Origin: an uncultured Bacteroidota bacterium
GTDB taxonomy: Bacteria; Bacteroidota; Rhodothermia; Rhodothermales; Salinibacteraceae
Assembly (NCBI GenBank): GCA_913056185.1
Contig: CAJXLV010000003.1
Location: 62,001 to 126,000, forward strand
Length of the DNA: 64,000 bases
Reading direction: 5' to 3'
The notes beneath the pieces were generated by a model that saw only the letters and a program-made list of their open reading frames with translations, had not been told where the DNA came from and did no database searches. Position numbers and translations under genes: made by a program. How positions within the stretch are numbered: position 1 is the stretch's first letter; each line of letters begins with the position of its first letter. Positions 24,571 through 34,800 of this stretch are shown in pieces.

Positions 24571-25568
24571 CCCTCCGCGCTCGGGACCAGCGCCTCCCGA
24601 AACCAGTCCACCGTCCGCGCCAGCCCTTTCTCCAGGGGCACCTGCGGCGCCCACCCGAGCTGCTCCTGCGTGCCCTCCACCCCCAGCACGCTCCGCTGCT
24701 GCTCCCCCGCCTTGGCCGGCCCGTGTCGCTCGGGCACGTCCGCCCCCACCGCCGCCCGCATCCGCCGAAACAGCGCGTTCACGCTCGTCTCCCGACCGGT
24801 GCCCACGTTAAACACCCCGCTCCCCTCGTAGTCCAGCGCGGCCAAGTTCGCCCGCACCACGTCTCCCACGTACACGTAGTCTCGCGTCTGCGTCCCGTCC
24901 CCGTAGATTACCGGACGCCCCCCCCGTAGCATCTCCCGGGCAAAAATCGCCACCACCCCGGCCTCCCCGTGGGGGTTTTGCCGCGGGCCGTACACATTGG
25001 CGTAGCGCAGGGCCACTACGTCTACCCCCCGCTCCGCCCGGTAGTACCGCAGGTACTTCTCGCCCGCCAGCTTTGCCACCCCGTACGGCGAGACCGGGCG
25101 CCGCGGGTGCGCGGTGTCTTGCGGCGTGTAGGCCGGCTCCCCGTAGATCGCCCCGCCAGTGGACGCGAAGATCACCTTCTGCAGGCCCTGCGCCGACGAC
25201 TTCTCGGTCGGGGCGCCGTTTTCACTCGCAGTGCCGTTTTCAGCCGCGGCGCCGGCAGTGCCGGCCTCCAGCAGGTTGAGCAGGCCGCCGATGTTGACCG
25301 CGGCGTCGAAGGCGGGGTCCGCCACCGAACGGCGCACGTCCATCTGCGCGGCGTGGTGGACCAGCACGTCATAGTCGCGCGCGGCGACCAGCGCCGCAGC
25401 GGTGTCCGACCGGATGTCCAGCTCGTAGAAGGCTGCCGCGTCGGGGACCTTCTCGCGACGGCCCGTAGAAAGGTTGTCGAGGACGTCGACGGTGTGGCCG
25501 CGCTCCAACAGCGCGTCAGCGACGTGGGAGCCAATGAAGCCTGCGCCGCCGGTAACGAGGCAGTGCAT
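24567..25568 (-). CDS. NAD-dependent epimerase/dehydratase (UDP-glucose 4-epimerase type, extended SDR)
   Basis: The 333-residue protein from ATG 25568 starts with the NAD-binding loop TGGAGFIGS (6-14). It has the SDR catalytic elements: Ser/Thr in FASTGGAIYG (135-143) and Tyr162/Lys166 in SPYGVAK. C-terminal motifs NVYGPRQNP and FNVGTGRETSVN are typical of sugar-nucleotide 4-epimerases and 4,6-dehydratases. It likely supplies an activated sugar for cell-surface polysaccharide. Residues about 102-129 are an Ala/Gly/Glu/Asn-rich low-complexity insertion (AENGTASENGAPTE) absent from typical members. It probably loops out without affecting the active site. Confidence 0.9.
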   Translation of the reverse strand: MHCLVTGGAGFIGSHVADALLERGHTVDVLDNLSTGRREKVPDAAAFYELDIRSDTAAALVAARDYDVLVHHAAQMDVRRSVADPAFDAAVNIGGLLNLLEAGTAGAAAENGTASENGAPTEKSSAQGLQKVIFASTGGAIYGEPAYTPQDTAHPRRPVSPYGVAKLAGEKYLRYYRAERGVDVVALRYANVYGPRQNPHGEAGVVAIFAREMLRGGRPVIYGDGTQTRDYVYVGDVVRANLAALDYEGSGVFNVGTGRETSVNALFRRMRAAVGADVPERHGPAKAGEQQRSVLGVEGTQEQLGWAPQVPLEKGLARTVDWFREALVPSAEG

Positions 25569-25844
25569 AAAAGACGAAGACCGGGGAGAAGGGCGTCGAT
25601 ACGCCCCAAGATCTCTCCTCGGCTTCATGGACGCCTGATCCCGCCGGCCCCTCGGGCCTCCTCTTCCGACCCGTCTCCCCCGTGCCCTTTCCCCAATGAA
25701 CGAACTTTTCTTTTGTGAATTTGGGGCAGACCCCACCGCCTCGCCTGAGGTCCCTGGAGGGTTCTCCGACGGCCCCGCCCTCTATGCCGTCCCGATGACA
25801 ACCAGAGCCGGGGCCGCGTGCCCTCTCAACGGCTCTCGAACCAC

Positions 25845-25970
25845 ATGCACAGATCTGCGCTGTTTCTCTTTCCCTCGCTCACCGGACTCATCGTGGGGCT
25901 CCTGGCGCTCGTCGATGCCCCGTCGCAGGCCTTGATCCTGGGCGCCTTTGGGGGTTTGTTTCTCATCTGA
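25845..25970 (+). CDS. Possible 41-residue hydrophobic peptide
   Basis: ATG at 25845 to TGA at 25970 encodes a short protein beginning MHRSALFLFPSLTGLIVGLL, with two hydrophobic segments split by DAPSQ. It could be a small membrane protein. Support is only compositional: no recognised family and no clear ribosome site. It is otherwise the only candidate in the 25569-26090 interval. Confidence 0.35.
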   Translation: MHRSALFLFPSLTGLIVGLLALVDAPSQALILGAFGGLFLI

Positions 25971-26090
25971 CCCTCCCTCGACGGCTCGCTGAGAGCAACC
26001 GCCGTCGGGGGCGAACGAGGCCTCCGTAGCGAAGCGCGGCGCCCCCATGTGCCTCCCACGGCCTCCGGCTCGTCCGTCCGCCCCCCTTTG

Positions 26091-28760
26091 TTAAAACACG
26101 ATCGTGACCGTGCGGCTTCCACGGTGGCGCGGGCCGAATGTGCGCAGCTTGAGGGTCGTGCCGGGGTCGACGGAGACGGGGCCGGTGTAGCGGGGCGAAG
26201 CGGCGGTGGGACGACGGCCGTCGGTGGTGTAACGCACCGCAAGGCCGGGCAGGGCAACATTTGCTTTCAGACGCCCCCCTTCCACCACAGCCCCAGGCGG
26301 CGGCAGGCGGTACGTCCAGGTCGGATGGCGTACACTCAGGCGCGGCAGCTCGCGCCGGCCGAGGCGGTGGGCAAATGCCGCCCAGGCGTCTGTCCGCCCG
26401 GCCCGAAGCTGCTCAATGTCCTCGCGGGTGGCCCAGTCGGGCTGCGGTGCCCAGGCGCGCTCGGCCAGCGACAGAAGGCGCGGAACGGCCATGTACTCCA
26501 TCCGGCGGGAGGTGTGTAGGGTCTCGCCCCAGAGCTGTCCCTGGAGGCCCAGGATGTGAGACCGGGCCGAGTCCGCAAGCCGCACCTGTCCGGCAAACGC
26601 CGTATCGGGATCGAGGGGGCGGCCCATGCGCGTCCGATCGGCGCTCTTGTACAGGTCGAACGGCACAAACGCGAAGGGGGCCTGGGTGTCCACAAAGCCA
26701 CTCCAGTAGAAGCCGGCCTCGCTCGGGTGCTTGGTGTAGGCCATGTCGAAGTAAAAGTTGGTGGCCTGCGACATCACCACGTCGTACCCGGCATTGGCCA
26801 GGCGGTAGGCGCGATCTTCGGTGCCGCCGCCCCACACATTGCTCCACACGTAGGGCCGAACGTCTTCGTCCACCAGGTCCCGGTTCGGGGTCGTCGTGGC
26901 GGCGCGGTGATCGGCCTCCTGCAGCCCCACCTCCTCCCACCCCGCCATCGTGAGATCGCGGGCCGCCAGGCTATCCTGAAACCGGCTCAGAAAGTGCCCA
27001 AAGAGATCCTCGGGGCTGTCGACCGACGGTGTGCGAGCGATGTAGTCGTCGCAGACGGGCGACGCGGTCCAGACGCCCTCCGGCACCTCATCGCCGCCTA
27101 CGTGCACCGCCGGGAGCGGCGCGCCCGCCGTCTGGTGCAGGGCCCGGAGCTCGTCGACCACCGTGGTGAGGAACCGATAGGTAGAGGGCTGGCACACGTT
27201 GATGGTGTTGTCGGTCCACCCTTGTCCCGACTCGTACTCCGACTGGTCGTTGGGGTCGTGCAGGCGGTACCGGCGGGCCGCGGTCGTGTCCCCCGCCGTT
27301 CGCAGCCGCTGCCACCGGGCCTTCATCGCCTCCATGGCCGCCCGGGCGTGGCCCGGCACGTCGATCTCCGGCATCACCGTGATGTGGCGCGCCGTGGCGT
27401 AGCGCAGGATCTCCAGGTAGTCTGCCTGGCTGTACCACCCGCTCCCCGACGAGGCCGCCGAAGGGCTGGGGGCGGGCCCGGAGCCGTACGATGGCACCAG
27501 GTATGCGTCGTCGGGCCGTGGATGGCCGCGCCGGCCGCCAACCTGGGTGAGCGCGGGCAGCCCGTCGACGGCCAGGCGCCACCCTTCGTCGTCGGTCAGA
27601 TGAAAGTGAAATGTGTTCAGCTTGTAGAACGCCATGATGTCGAGCAGCTCCTTTACCGCGTCCACCGGCTGGAAATTACGGGAGACGTCGAGGTGCATCC
27701 CCCGGTACGCAAAGCGCGGAGCGTCGACGATGCGGACGGCCGGCACGGACACCGGGGGCGCGGGCGCAGCGTACGCCGCCACGGGCAGCCACGCTTCCAG
27801 GGTCTGCACGCCGTAAAACACGCCCGCGTCGGTCGTCCCCACGATGTCGATGCCGCCCTTGGGAGTCACTGTGAGCCGATACGCTTCTGCCGCCTTCGCA
27901 CCGGACGCAGGAGCGGGCACGTCGGCGCGGCGAAGGGTGATGGCCGCCCCCGAGGTTCCAGTCACAATCTCGGGCCGTCGTCCCAGGACCGGCGCCAGCC
28001 CCGCCGCAAGCTGGCGCGCCTCAGACGCGAGGCCGGCCTCGTAGCCGATTGTGGCGTCGGCGGGAAGCGAAAAGGTGCCGTCGCGTCGCTCTGTGGACTG
28101 CGGCGTGGGCACCACCCGCCCCACCGCATCGGCAGGCGGTGGGGGCAGCGCCGCGGTTTGGCGGTAGCGGCGGGCGGGGGTTGGCACCGGCCACGCATCG
28201 CCTGCGCCGCGCGTTCGTTGCTCCGGGCGACGAAAGGGCTCGACGGTCACGTCCGCAAGTACGACCGGAGGCGCGGGCTCCCCCTCCGGCCCCGCAAACA
28301 CCGCGTAGAACCCGGCGGGCGCGTCGATGCGCTTGATGGCTGAAAAGGACGCCTCGTACGAAATGGCAAGCGCCGCGCCCGGCGCCAGCGGCGAAAACCC
28401 GGCCGCCGGCGTCATCTTGTAAAAGTTGCCGTTCACCCGCGTAATGTTCACCGGCGCCGTCACGCTCTCCGGGTCAATCTGCCGCAGGAAATTGAAATAC
28501 ACCGCCCAGCCCTCCCCGCGCAGCGGCACCTCGCCGCCGTTCCGGAGGGTGAGGGTCGCCCGAAATCGCCCGCCGTCCCCAAGGCGATTTGTGTCCACTG
28601 CCCAGTGCAGGGCGAGGTGCTCGGCCCGGGGATGCGTGGGGGGCTCGGCGGGGCTCGGGGCGTCTTGTGCCAACGAGGCGTCCGGGACGCCCCCCACGGC
28701 GGCGCCCCACAGTGCAACAGCGAGAAGGAGGAGACGTGGGCTCATGGAGACAGCGCGCAT
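26091..28760 (-). CDS. Secreted GH20 beta-N-acetylhexosaminidase (chitobiase-like)
   Basis: The 889-residue protein (ATG 28745 is an equally good start) has a signal peptide ending near ASLAQD. Next come an N-terminal chitobiase-type carbohydrate-binding domain (about 45-180), the GH20b domain (about 215-360) and the GH20 TIM barrel (about 360-770). The catalytic pair Asp557-Glu558 lies in VGGDEVPEG, with upstream signatures MHLDVSRNF and FHFHLTDDEGWR. The C-terminus is a CHB_HEX_C-type beta domain. It releases terminal GlcNAc or GalNAc from oligosaccharides by substrate-assisted catalysis, in the periplasm or outside. It is the last gene of the susC-susD-GHL10-GH20 run on the minus strand. 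Confidence 0.93.
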   Translation of the reverse strand: MRAVSMSPRLLLLAVALWGAAVGGVPDASLAQDAPSPAEPPTHPRAEHLALHWAVDTNRLGDGGRFRATLTLRNGGEVPLRGEGWAVYFNFLRQIDPESVTAPVNITRVNGNFYKMTPAAGFSPLAPGAALAISYEASFSAIKRIDAPAGFYAVFAGPEGEPAPPVVLADVTVEPFRRPEQRTRGAGDAWPVPTPARRYRQTAALPPPPADAVGRVVPTPQSTERRDGTFSLPADATIGYEAGLASEARQLAAGLAPVLGRRPEIVTGTSGAAITLRRADVPAPASGAKAAEAYRLTVTPKGGIDIVGTTDAGVFYGVQTLEAWLPVAAYAAPAPPVSVPAVRIVDAPRFAYRGMHLDVSRNFQPVDAVKELLDIMAFYKLNTFHFHLTDDEGWRLAVDGLPALTQVGGRRGHPRPDDAYLVPSYGSGPAPSPSAASSGSGWYSQADYLEILRYATARHITVMPEIDVPGHARAAMEAMKARWQRLRTAGDTTAARRYRLHDPNDQSEYESGQGWTDNTINVCQPSTYRFLTTVVDELRALHQTAGAPLPAVHVGGDEVPEGVWTASPVCDDYIARTPSVDSPEDLFGHFLSRFQDSLAARDLTMAGWEEVGLQEADHRAATTTPNRDLVDEDVRPYVWSNVWGGGTEDRAYRLANAGYDVVMSQATNFYFDMAYTKHPSEAGFYWSGFVDTQAPFAFVPFDLYKSADRTRMGRPLDPDTAFAGQVRLADSARSHILGLQGQLWGETLHTSRRMEYMAVPRLLSLAERAWAPQPDWATREDIEQLRAGRTDAWAAFAHRLGRRELPRLSVRHPTWTYRLPPPGAVVEGGRLKANVALPGLAVRYTTDGRRPTAASPRYTGPVSVDPGTTLKLRTFGPRHRGSRTVTIVF

Positions 28761-28876
28761 TCGTGCGGAAAACGGTGTGTGGAAACGTAGACTGGGCCCG
28801 ACGGCAGGGCAACGACGCAGCCCCCCACGTCGGTGGGAACGCCCGTACGCAGGAGCGCCCGTACGCAGGAGCGCCC

Positions 28877-29968
28877 TTACGCCGAAAGCACGGTCGAGAG
28901 CATTTCCCAGTGCGCGTCGGTCATGCTCCCGACACTGAACAGAGCGACCCCGCGTGCGCCCCCGGCCCGGGCGTGCCGGACGGCCTCGACGAGTTGATCG
29001 GGCGGCAGTTCGGGGATGTACAGGCCGCTGTACAGCGGCGTCTCGGGATCGAGGGCAGAGACGCCCTCGCGGACGGCCGTCTCAATCCAGGGGACCTCTT
29101 CTTCGTAGAAATTGTGGTAGACCATCGGCATGACCGCGTCGAGCGGCCAGGAGGCCCACTCTTGGCGAACGAGGCGCCGGGCAATGTCGGGAGTGGGGAA
29201 AACCGCCGCCGAAATCATCTTGTCGTGGTCGTGGACAGCTGTGGCCAGCCGCGTGACGACCTGCGTGATCTGGTCGTACCGGAACTGGAGCCACTCGTCG
29301 TCGGCGGCGGGATCGTTTAGCGTCAAGGGGTCCTTGCCGGTCTGCTCTTCAAACTGCGCGCGGCAGGCGGGGTGGTATCCGTAGTCGAACCGGGGGAACT
29401 CCCGGTCCTGGTCAAGGCCGTATTTCGGTTGTAGGACGCTCGGCAGAATGACATCCGGGAACCGGATGTAGTCGAGCTGGATGCCCGCCACTCCATCGAT
29501 TTGTGCGAGGGTGCTCACCTCTGTTGCCAGGGCATCGCGCACTGCGGAGAGGCAGGGCGAGAGGAACCGGTAGTAGTCCACGTACGGTGGGTCCTCGGCC
29601 GTCGAGACGCCCTTCCGGTTGACCGCGTACCAGTCGGGGTGGGCCTCCAGGTACGCCCCGCTCCGCATGGTGACGTGCCACACGTGAAGCTCAAGGCCTT
29701 CCTTCCGGGCAATGGGCGCGACCGTACGGAGCACAGACGGGTCCTCTTCGCCGAGCAGCACCCCCTCGATCCCGGCCGCCCGCATCGTCCCAAACTGTTC
29801 GGCCCAGGAGGTCCCGTCCGGCGCACCGCCGCCCATCCAGGCCCAGTTCGTTGTGTCGTTGCCACGCGAGGGGGCGTCCTCCTGCGATTTGCAGCCGACG
29901 AGCGGCGCGCCAGCAAGGGCCAGGGCCCCGGCGCCGGCCATCTTCAAGAAGTGCGTGCGAGTCATCAT
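28877..29968 (-). CDS. Lipoprotein with GHL10-type (DUF187-like) glycosidase domain
   Basis: This 363-residue protein has a lipobox ending at Cys26 (GAPLVGC). A TIM-barrel domain follows, resembling the glycosyl-hydrolase-like families around GHL10. The signature GIQLDYIRFPD and the later VMPMVYHNFYEEE are both visible. These families are thought to hydrolyse glycans, but few members are characterised. It sits between SusD and the GH20 enzyme on the same strand, 168 bp and 116 bp away, which supports a role in cutting the imported glycan at the cell surface or in the periplasm. A second ATG lies three bases downstream. Confidence 0.75.
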   Translation of the reverse strand: MMTRTHFLKMAGAGALALAGAPLVGCKSQEDAPSRGNDTTNWAWMGGGAPDGTSWAEQFGTMRAAGIEGVLLGEEDPSVLRTVAPIARKEGLELHVWHVTMRSGAYLEAHPDWYAVNRKGVSTAEDPPYVDYYRFLSPCLSAVRDALATEVSTLAQIDGVAGIQLDYIRFPDVILPSVLQPKYGLDQDREFPRFDYGYHPACRAQFEEQTGKDPLTLNDPAADDEWLQFRYDQITQVVTRLATAVHDHDKMISAAVFPTPDIARRLVRQEWASWPLDAVMPMVYHNFYEEEVPWIETAVREGVSALDPETPLYSGLYIPELPPDQLVEAVRHARAGGARGVALFSVGSMTDAHWEMLSTVLSA

Positions 29969-30136
29969 GGAAGCGTTGGGAAGAAGTCGGGGAACGAAGA
30001 AACATGGGGGAGCGGTGCACAGACCACAGGCACCCAGAGAATCCCAAACGCCGAACGGGACACGCAGACGACGAGGAAGCCTCCCGTCGCCTGCGCGCCC
30101 CGTCCCACATCCGGTCGGGTCCGTGTTCGGGCAGCC

Positions 30137-31756
30137 TCAGCCATCGTCGCCGATGTACTGGCCACTGTCCTGGTCCCACCAGACGCGGGCGTCGAGCACG
30201 TTTTCGATGCCTTGCTGGCTCAGCGCCTGCTCGTAGTTCTCCGTGTTCTGTGACGCCTCGGACACCGGGTAGGTGAGCCGTCGAATGAAGTTGCCGGCCG
30301 TGGCGCTCCCCGGGTAGCTGCCCTCCATGTCGACGGGGGATTCTTCGAGGTCCGGGTAGCCACTGCGGCGCCAGTTGGCGAACGACTCGTAGTGGTTCAT
30401 GTAGGTCGCCGCCCAGTACTGCTCATTGATCATCCGAATGCGTTCGGCCGTCGAGGCGCCGACGTAGGCCGTGCCGCGCTCGTCGACGTACGCGTCGATG
30501 TCCGACGCGGAGATGTCGGCTTCCGATCCGTACATCGACAGGTAGTCGAGCGCCGCCCGCACGCCGTCGCGGAAGGCCTGTCCGGCATTGCCCCCAACGT
30601 AGCCGCGCTCAATGGCCTCGGCCTTCATCAACGCCACCTCCGCGTAGGTCTGGAAGAACATCGGGTCGTCGACGCCGAGCAGCACCCCGTTCGGGCGAGT
30701 GTAGACGTCCGTGCCGCAGGGGTCCGGCTCCGGGGAGCCCTCGCACGCGATGTAGCTCGGGTGCTGCTGGATCGGGTTCTCGCCTTCGTTGTCGTAGCCG
30801 TTGGGCAGACCGACCGCCGGATCGCCGTCCGCCTCGCCATAGACACGCAGGCGGGGGTCGTCGCGGCTGTCCATCCAGGTGACAAACCGCTGACTCAGGT
30901 AGGGCGGCGCCGGGCCGACAAAGTCAAAGACCTGGCCATTGGCGTTGTCGTTGATGCCGTTCGGGCCATCGGCGTGGTTGATGTAGGCGATGTCGTCGTT
31001 GCTCTGCATGAGGCCCGCGTCGCTGTTGATGGCGCTGCTGGCCCACTGCTCGGCCTTGCTGGGCGCAGCCTTAACGTGGCGCAGGGCAATGCGGAGCATC
31101 AGGGAGTTGGCGAACCGGCGCCACTGCTGCACGTCGCCGCCGAAGAAGAGATCGCCGTCACCAAAAGTCGGCTTTGCGGGGTCGAGCGAATCGCGCACGG
31201 CCGTCAGCTCCTCCACCATGTCCTCGTAGATCGCCTCTTGCGCGTCGTACTTCGGCTGCAAGATCGACTCCGTGTAGCCCTTGCCCGCCTCCGAGTACGG
31301 CACGTCGCCGTACAGGTCCGTCAGGCGGTGAAACAGCAGGACGCGCGTGGCGCGCGCCATCAGATTGCGGTTGATCTGCTGCGGGTCGTCGGCGGTAGAG
31401 GTGATGAGGTCCGTCAGGTTGCGCACGGGATCGTCGTAGCGGCGGCCCCAAAAGGCAGCGGTGTAGGATTCGCAGGCAAGGTACTTGTCGCCGCACCAGT
31501 AGCTAACCAGCGTGGCATTCTGCTGCACCGCCACCGACGAGTAAATCAGGTTGGCCCGCCAGGTCTCAAAGCGGTCGCCGGACATGCGCAGCAGCACATC
31601 CGCGAACTGAAAGTCCGGGTTGATGTCGTTGGCGGCAATGGGGCTGGTGTTGGTCTCCTCCAGGCGGTCGTCGAGCGAGTCGCAGGCCGTGACGGCCACC
31701 AGGCAGAGGCCGGCCAGAAGGAATCGGAGAAAGGCAGGCGTCGTCATGCGTTTCAT
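30137..31756 (-). CDS. SusD/RagB-family outer-membrane lipoprotein
   Basis: This 539-residue protein has a type II signal peptide (LRFLLAGLCLVAVTAC, lipidated Cys25). The helix-rich fold of the SusD-like family shows motifs such as LLFHRLTDLYGDVPYSEAG and FFQTYAEVALMKAEAIERGY, a TPR-like segment. SusD lids bind glycan and close over the SusC barrel. The gene lies 126 bp downstream of susC on the same strand, the standard pairing, and upstream of the GHL10 and GH20 glycosidases. Confidence 0.92.
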   Translation of the reverse strand: MKRMTTPAFLRFLLAGLCLVAVTACDSLDDRLEETNTSPIAANDINPDFQFADVLLRMSGDRFETWRANLIYSSVAVQQNATLVSYWCGDKYLACESYTAAFWGRRYDDPVRNLTDLITSTADDPQQINRNLMARATRVLLFHRLTDLYGDVPYSEAGKGYTESILQPKYDAQEAIYEDMVEELTAVRDSLDPAKPTFGDGDLFFGGDVQQWRRFANSLMLRIALRHVKAAPSKAEQWASSAINSDAGLMQSNDDIAYINHADGPNGINDNANGQVFDFVGPAPPYLSQRFVTWMDSRDDPRLRVYGEADGDPAVGLPNGYDNEGENPIQQHPSYIACEGSPEPDPCGTDVYTRPNGVLLGVDDPMFFQTYAEVALMKAEAIERGYVGGNAGQAFRDGVRAALDYLSMYGSEADISASDIDAYVDERGTAYVGASTAERIRMINEQYWAATYMNHYESFANWRRSGYPDLEESPVDMEGSYPGSATAGNFIRRLTYPVSEASQNTENYEQALSQQGIENVLDARVWWDQDSGQYIGDDG

Positions 31757-31882
31757 TGGATCTGAAGAGTTGCTGAGTCAAATGGCGTCGAGTCTCGGAA
31801 GCACACAGCAGGGCAGCAGCGACGGGAGGGCGGGGCGCGCACGTCGCACGCCCGCCCCCAGCCGCCGGGGCCCCGCACAGAG

Positions 31883-34800
31883 TTACAGTCGCAGATTCAC
31901 CCGGAAGCCAAAGGTGCGCACCTGCGGCACACCGAAGTACTCCAGCCCCTGTGCCCCGGTGCTGTAGGTCGACTCCGGATCCACGTTCGGGATGTTGTCG
32001 TGGAGGAGCAGGAGGTTGCGGCCCGTAATGCTCAGGTTCACCTGCTGCAGGGGCGTGGCGTCGAGAATCGACTGCGGGAGGCGGTAGGAGAGCGACATTT
32101 CGCGCAGCTTGACGTAGCTGGCGTCGTAGACAAACTCACTCGTCACCGTGCCTGCAATCCGGCTGTAGTAGTCCTGTGCCCGGACGGTGGCCGTCACTGG
32201 GTTGCCGTCTGCATCCACGCCTTCCACCGTCACGCCGCCCTCACGACCACGCAGCGTGCGCTTGGTGAGGCCGAGCCCAGTGGCCACGGAGTTGGTGCCC
32301 GAGTAGAGGTCGCCCCCAATCTGCACGTCGACGAGCGCCCGCAGGGTGAAGTTCTTGTAGCTGAGCGTGTTGCTGATGCCCCCGCGCCAGTCCGGCGGGT
32401 AATAGCCCAGCGTCTCGGTCTCGCTGGAGGCCTGCGGCAGGCCGTCGCCGTCGAGAATCAGGTTGCCCTGGTCGTCGCGCAGGAACGTGAAGCCGGTGAT
32501 GGCGCCGTAGCGCTCCCCCTCTTTGGCCTTCACGAAGGCGTTGCGCGTGCGCGGCTCGGCCAGCTGAATCTCGGGACTGTCCGCCGTCAGGGACACCACC
32601 TCGTTTTCGTTGGTGGAGGCGTTGAGGCTGAGGTCCCACTGGAAGTCGTCCCGCAGGAGGGGCGTACTACGCACCTGGATCTCCAGCCCCGTGTTGCGGG
32701 TCTCTCCCACGTTCAGGATCACCTCGTCGAACCCACTGGTGCCGGTGACGCTCGTGGGCACAATGTCGTTGGTGACCGTGCTCCGGTAGGCCGTCAGGTC
32801 GAGCCCGAGGCGCTCGTTCAGAAACCCGAGCTCAAGACCGCCCTCAACGTCGACCTTCGACGACGGCTCGAGGTTGGGATTCGGAAGCTGGCCGGACCCG
32901 ATGAAGCCGAGCGGAATGGTGCCACCCGTTTTCGTGGGGTGGCCTTGGCCGTTCAGGCCGTAGGTCAGGTTCAGCTGGTAGGGATCGGTCGCCCCGCCCA
33001 CCTCGGCCCAGGAGGCGCGCACCTTCCCAAAGCTGAGCCAGTCCGGCGTCGCGAAGGCGTCGCTGAAGACAAAGCTTCCGCTCACCGACGGGTAGAAGTA
33101 GGAGTTGTTGTCGACCGGCAGCGTCGAGGAGACGTCGTTGCGGCCCGTGACACTCAGGAAGGCGTAGTTGTTGTACGACAATTCCGCCTCCCCAAACAGC
33201 GCCCACGTCTCCTGCTCGGAGAAGGCGTAGCTGGGGTTCTGCGTCTCGGTGTTGCTGACCGTCTGCAGCCCCGGGATGTTCATCTCATTCCCGAAGGCGC
33301 CGAGCTGCTCGCTTTCGCGGAAGCGCACATTGCCGCCGGCGCGCGCAGTCAGGGAGAAGCGATCGGTCAGCGCGCGGTTGGCCGTGACGATCAGGTCCGT
33401 GTTCGTCTCCGAGATGTTCCACTGGTTCTCCTCAATGTCGCCCTGCGGGTCGTACGCCGTGCCGTAGGGCGTAATGTCAGTGCGCCGGACGCGGTAAAAG
33501 TCGGTGCCGACGCGGCCCATCACCGTCACCCCGTCGACCAGGTCGTAGGACAGCTGCGCGAAGCCGATGATGCGGTCCTCGGTGTCCACCTCGCTAAAGC
33601 GGTTGATGGCCCAGTACGGGTTTGTGGTAAACTGGCTCTCCGTGAACTGGAACTCCTGAAAGCGGTCGTCCCCCACCCAGCCAGGAGACAGGGTGCGGAC
33701 GTCCACGCTGCGAGGCAGCAGCGTGGTCGCATAGTTCGGGTTGCCGGGCGAGTCGGAGACGCGTGGGCGGTTCTCCGCTTCCTCCTGAACGTAGTTGGCC
33801 TTCACATCGGCCTTCAGGCCCTCGATGCCGAACGTGGAGGTGCCGCGCAGAAGGAACGACGTGCGCTCATAGCCGGAGCTCGGCACCACGCTCTCATCGT
33901 AGCGGTGCGACACCGAGAAGCGAAACGTGGAGGTCTCGTTGCCCCCGTTAAGGGCAAGCGTATTGGCCGAGGTCAGGCCCGTACGGTAGAAATTCTGCAG
34001 GTTCTCGTCCGCCAGGTCGTACGGGCGCATCTCGCCGTCAAACCCGGCGGCCATCTGGGAGCCGTCGAGGCGGGCGCCCCAGCTGTTGAAGGCGTTTTGC
34101 CGGGCCTCCTGCTGCGACTGCGGCCGCTCGCCGTCCGTCCCGTGGCCGTACTTGGACTGGAAGTCGTACGTGTCGCGGATCTGCTCAAAGGTCGTGTTGC
34201 TCGTGAACGACACCCCAAGCCCGCCGCTCTGGCCAGACTTGGTCGTGATCACGATGACGCCGTCGTCGGCCCGCTCGCCGTACAGGGCGGCCGCGGACGC
34301 GCCCTTCAGCACGGATACCTCTTCGATGTCGCTCGGGTTGATCGACGAGAGGCCGTTGCCCATGTCGAACCCGCCAAACAGGCCTGCGGACCCCAGGTTG
34401 GTGTTGTCGAGCGGCACTCCGTCCACCACAATAAGCGGCTGGTTGTCGCCGGTCAGAGACGAAACGCCGCGAATGAGAATGTTGGTCGAGCCGCCCGGCC
34501 CGGTGGCCGTATTGCTGATGTCCACGCCCGAGAGCTCCCCGGACAGCGCGTCGCCGAGGTTTGCCGTCGGGACGTCGGACACGTCCGACCCCGCCACTTT
34601 GCTAACGGAATACCCGAGCGAACGCTGGCGGCGCTCGATGCCGTAGGCGGTCACCACCACTTCTTGCAGCTCTTCGGTCTGCGGCTGAAGGGAGATGTCG
34701 AGCTCTGAGCGCCCCTGCAGGGAAACGGTCTGCGACTGAAAGCCGACAAACGAGAACTCGAGGACGGCGTTCGGCCCCTCAACGCTCAGCTCAAACTGGC

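Noticed and set aside
32000-34708. 902-codon plus-strand open frame opposite susC
   Set aside because: Antisense shadow; the SusC protein on the other strand is unmistakable.
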